Of a DNA stretch of 44,322 nt, positions 43,724-44,322 are shown one piece after another. The notes beneath the pieces were generated by a model that was not told the DNA's origin, did no database searches, and worked only from the letters and a program-made list of their open reading frames with translations. The translations under genes and the position numbers were made by a program. The stretch is from Taishania sp. (GTDB lineage: Bacteria; Bacteroidota; Bacteroidia; Flavobacteriales_D; Crocinitomicaceae), in assembly GCA_030150045.1 (NCBI GenBank), contig JASLGM010000036.1:1-44322 (forward strand), in the 5' to 3' direction. Numbering within the stretch: the stretch's first letter is position 1; each line of letters begins with the position of its first letter.

Positions 43724-44067
43724 CTTATCCTTATTTTTTTTACTGTTTTACCACAGAATAAAAAGAAATATCACCTTAGTAAATACAAAACCGATTAAGT
43801 AGAATTAAAAAATTGAAGAATAAAGGCAATAATATTTCCTTTTTCATTGTATTCCCTTTGTGATAAGAGTTACAGAAGTTTTATAAACTCCATTTATTGC
43901 TTGAATTCCGTCCGAAACTCATGTTGTTTTTTTTGGAGAGCGTTATCCTAGATTTTTGTGATCCGTTTGAAGAAAAATTTCTCACTATAGAGAAGAATGA
44001 AGGGTAAAATATTTCCATTCCGAAAAAAGTGTGATTATAAAACATCACAGGTCTGAAAACCGATCTT
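43724..44067. other. AT-rich intergenic region, nothing recognised
   Basis: No credible coding frame, RNA or strong hairpin seen between the giant-gene promoter and structured repeat copy E. Confidence 0.4.
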
Positions 44068-44177
44068 GCGCTAGGGATAGGAGCGGCATCCTCCCCAAGA
44101 ACCTTGGTGGAGATACAGCGGATAGCCCGACCTCACATCACCTCCAAAATTTTTGGAGGTGATGTGAGGAAGCGCCC
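44068..44177 (+). repeat. Structured intergenic repeat, copy E
   Basis: Starts GCGCTAGGGATAGGAGCGG and ends GAGGAAGCGCCC plus an A-rich tail. The outer stem is GCGCT/AGCGC, a compensated change from GCGTT/AACGC. First arm is of the copy C class (GGCATCCTCCCCAAG...GATACAGCG). Second arm is a 19-bp perfect hairpin, CCTCACATCACC.../...GGTGATGTGAGG, with a 1-base spacer. Core GGATAGCCCGACC. Confidence 0.8.
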
Positions 44178-44196
44178 AAATAAAAAAAAGGGAAAT

Positions 44197-44232
44197 AAAA
44201 AAAGGGCCTTTCTTTTCAGAAAAGCCCTTTTG
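44197..44232 (-). terminator. Terminator of the right-edge T9SS gene
   Basis: Minus strand: the stem AAAAGGGC-TTTCT with AGAAA-GCCCTTTT, GAAA-type loop and trailing T run, about 30 bases after the stop codon of the partial gene. Confidence 0.75.
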
Positions 44233-44260
44233 TATGGGTTTGAAAATCGTTTTAAGAAAC

Positions 44261-44322
44261 TTATTTTCTAGTCACTTTTTTCACTGCTTTCGCGCCGTTA
44301 GCCTCGATGTGTAGGAAGTACA
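44261..44322 (-). CDS. C-terminus of a T9SS type A cargo protein (cut by window edge)
   Basis: Reading leftward from the edge, 19 codons before a TAA give YFLHIEANGAKAVKKVTRK. This is the closing strand and basic tail of the T9SS type A sorting domain, directly comparable to YFLAIESEGASVIRKITKK at the end of the giant protein next door. The main body lies outside the window, so its function is unknown; the similarity suggests neighbouring paralogues or at least shared secretion. Confidence 0.75.
   Translation of the reverse strand, partial: YFLHIEANGAKAVKKVTRK

Noticed and set aside
36023..44177. Structured repeats D and E as ends of a composite transposon
   Set aside because: They face outward like B and C, but the enclosed 8 kb is ordinary chromosomal T9SS and methyltransferase genes, no transposase is present, and the element occurs elsewhere singly.

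Overview
The window looks like a Bacteroidota chromosome, most likely Flavobacteriales and perhaps a Fluviicola-like (Crocinitomicaceae) lineage. Evidence: two kinds of type IX secretion (T9SS) C-terminal sorting domain, a DUF5686 outer-membrane protein, a COX15-type heme A synthase, a Bacteroidota-type AIR synthase, and core promoters of the TAnnTTTG type. The genus is an inference.

Left part (1-16.7 kb) is mostly housekeeping and envelope genes. It opens with the cut-off end of an IS3-like insertion sequence and a CAT-anticodon tRNA. Next come tauE/safE-ctaA, a large PKD adhesin with a type B sorting domain, a DUF5686 protein converging on it, a radical SAM/SPASM enzyme, a serS-lipoprotein-TPR-purM gene string, and an OmpA protein with a calcium-binding thrombospondin type 3 linker.

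Middle part (16.7-22.6 kb): a coupled pair of AT-rich genes (a HipA-like kinase and a probable DUF3037 partner) lies between two exact 32-bp direct repeats. It is followed by a 0.7-kb gene-free stretch and a secreted N-acetylmuramoyl-L-alanine amidase with CUB and T9SS domains.

Right-middle part (22.6-35.7 kb) is one leftward operon for surface polysaccharide. It holds a Wzt-like ABC ATPase, acetyltransferase, methyltransferases, glycosyltransferases, a PIG-L deacetylase, WbqC, a FemAB-like protein and asparagine synthase. Its interior is clearly AT-richer than both ends, and the composition changes inside the two terminal genes, as expected if a cassette was swapped by recombination in conserved flanks. 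No Wzm permease is present.

Right part (36-44.3 kb) holds a lone methyltransferase bracketed by an exact 57-bp duplication that includes a terminator, then a 2145-residue T9SS protein made of six ~268-residue FN3 plus jelly-roll units, and the last residues of another T9SS cargo protein.

The most interesting unexplained signal is a dispersed intergenic element present five times (293, 16743, 18775, 36023, 44068; both orientations). Its ends and junction sequences are conserved, its two arms vary greatly but stay self-complementary, and its closing stem covaries. It folds on paper as a compact three-way junction.
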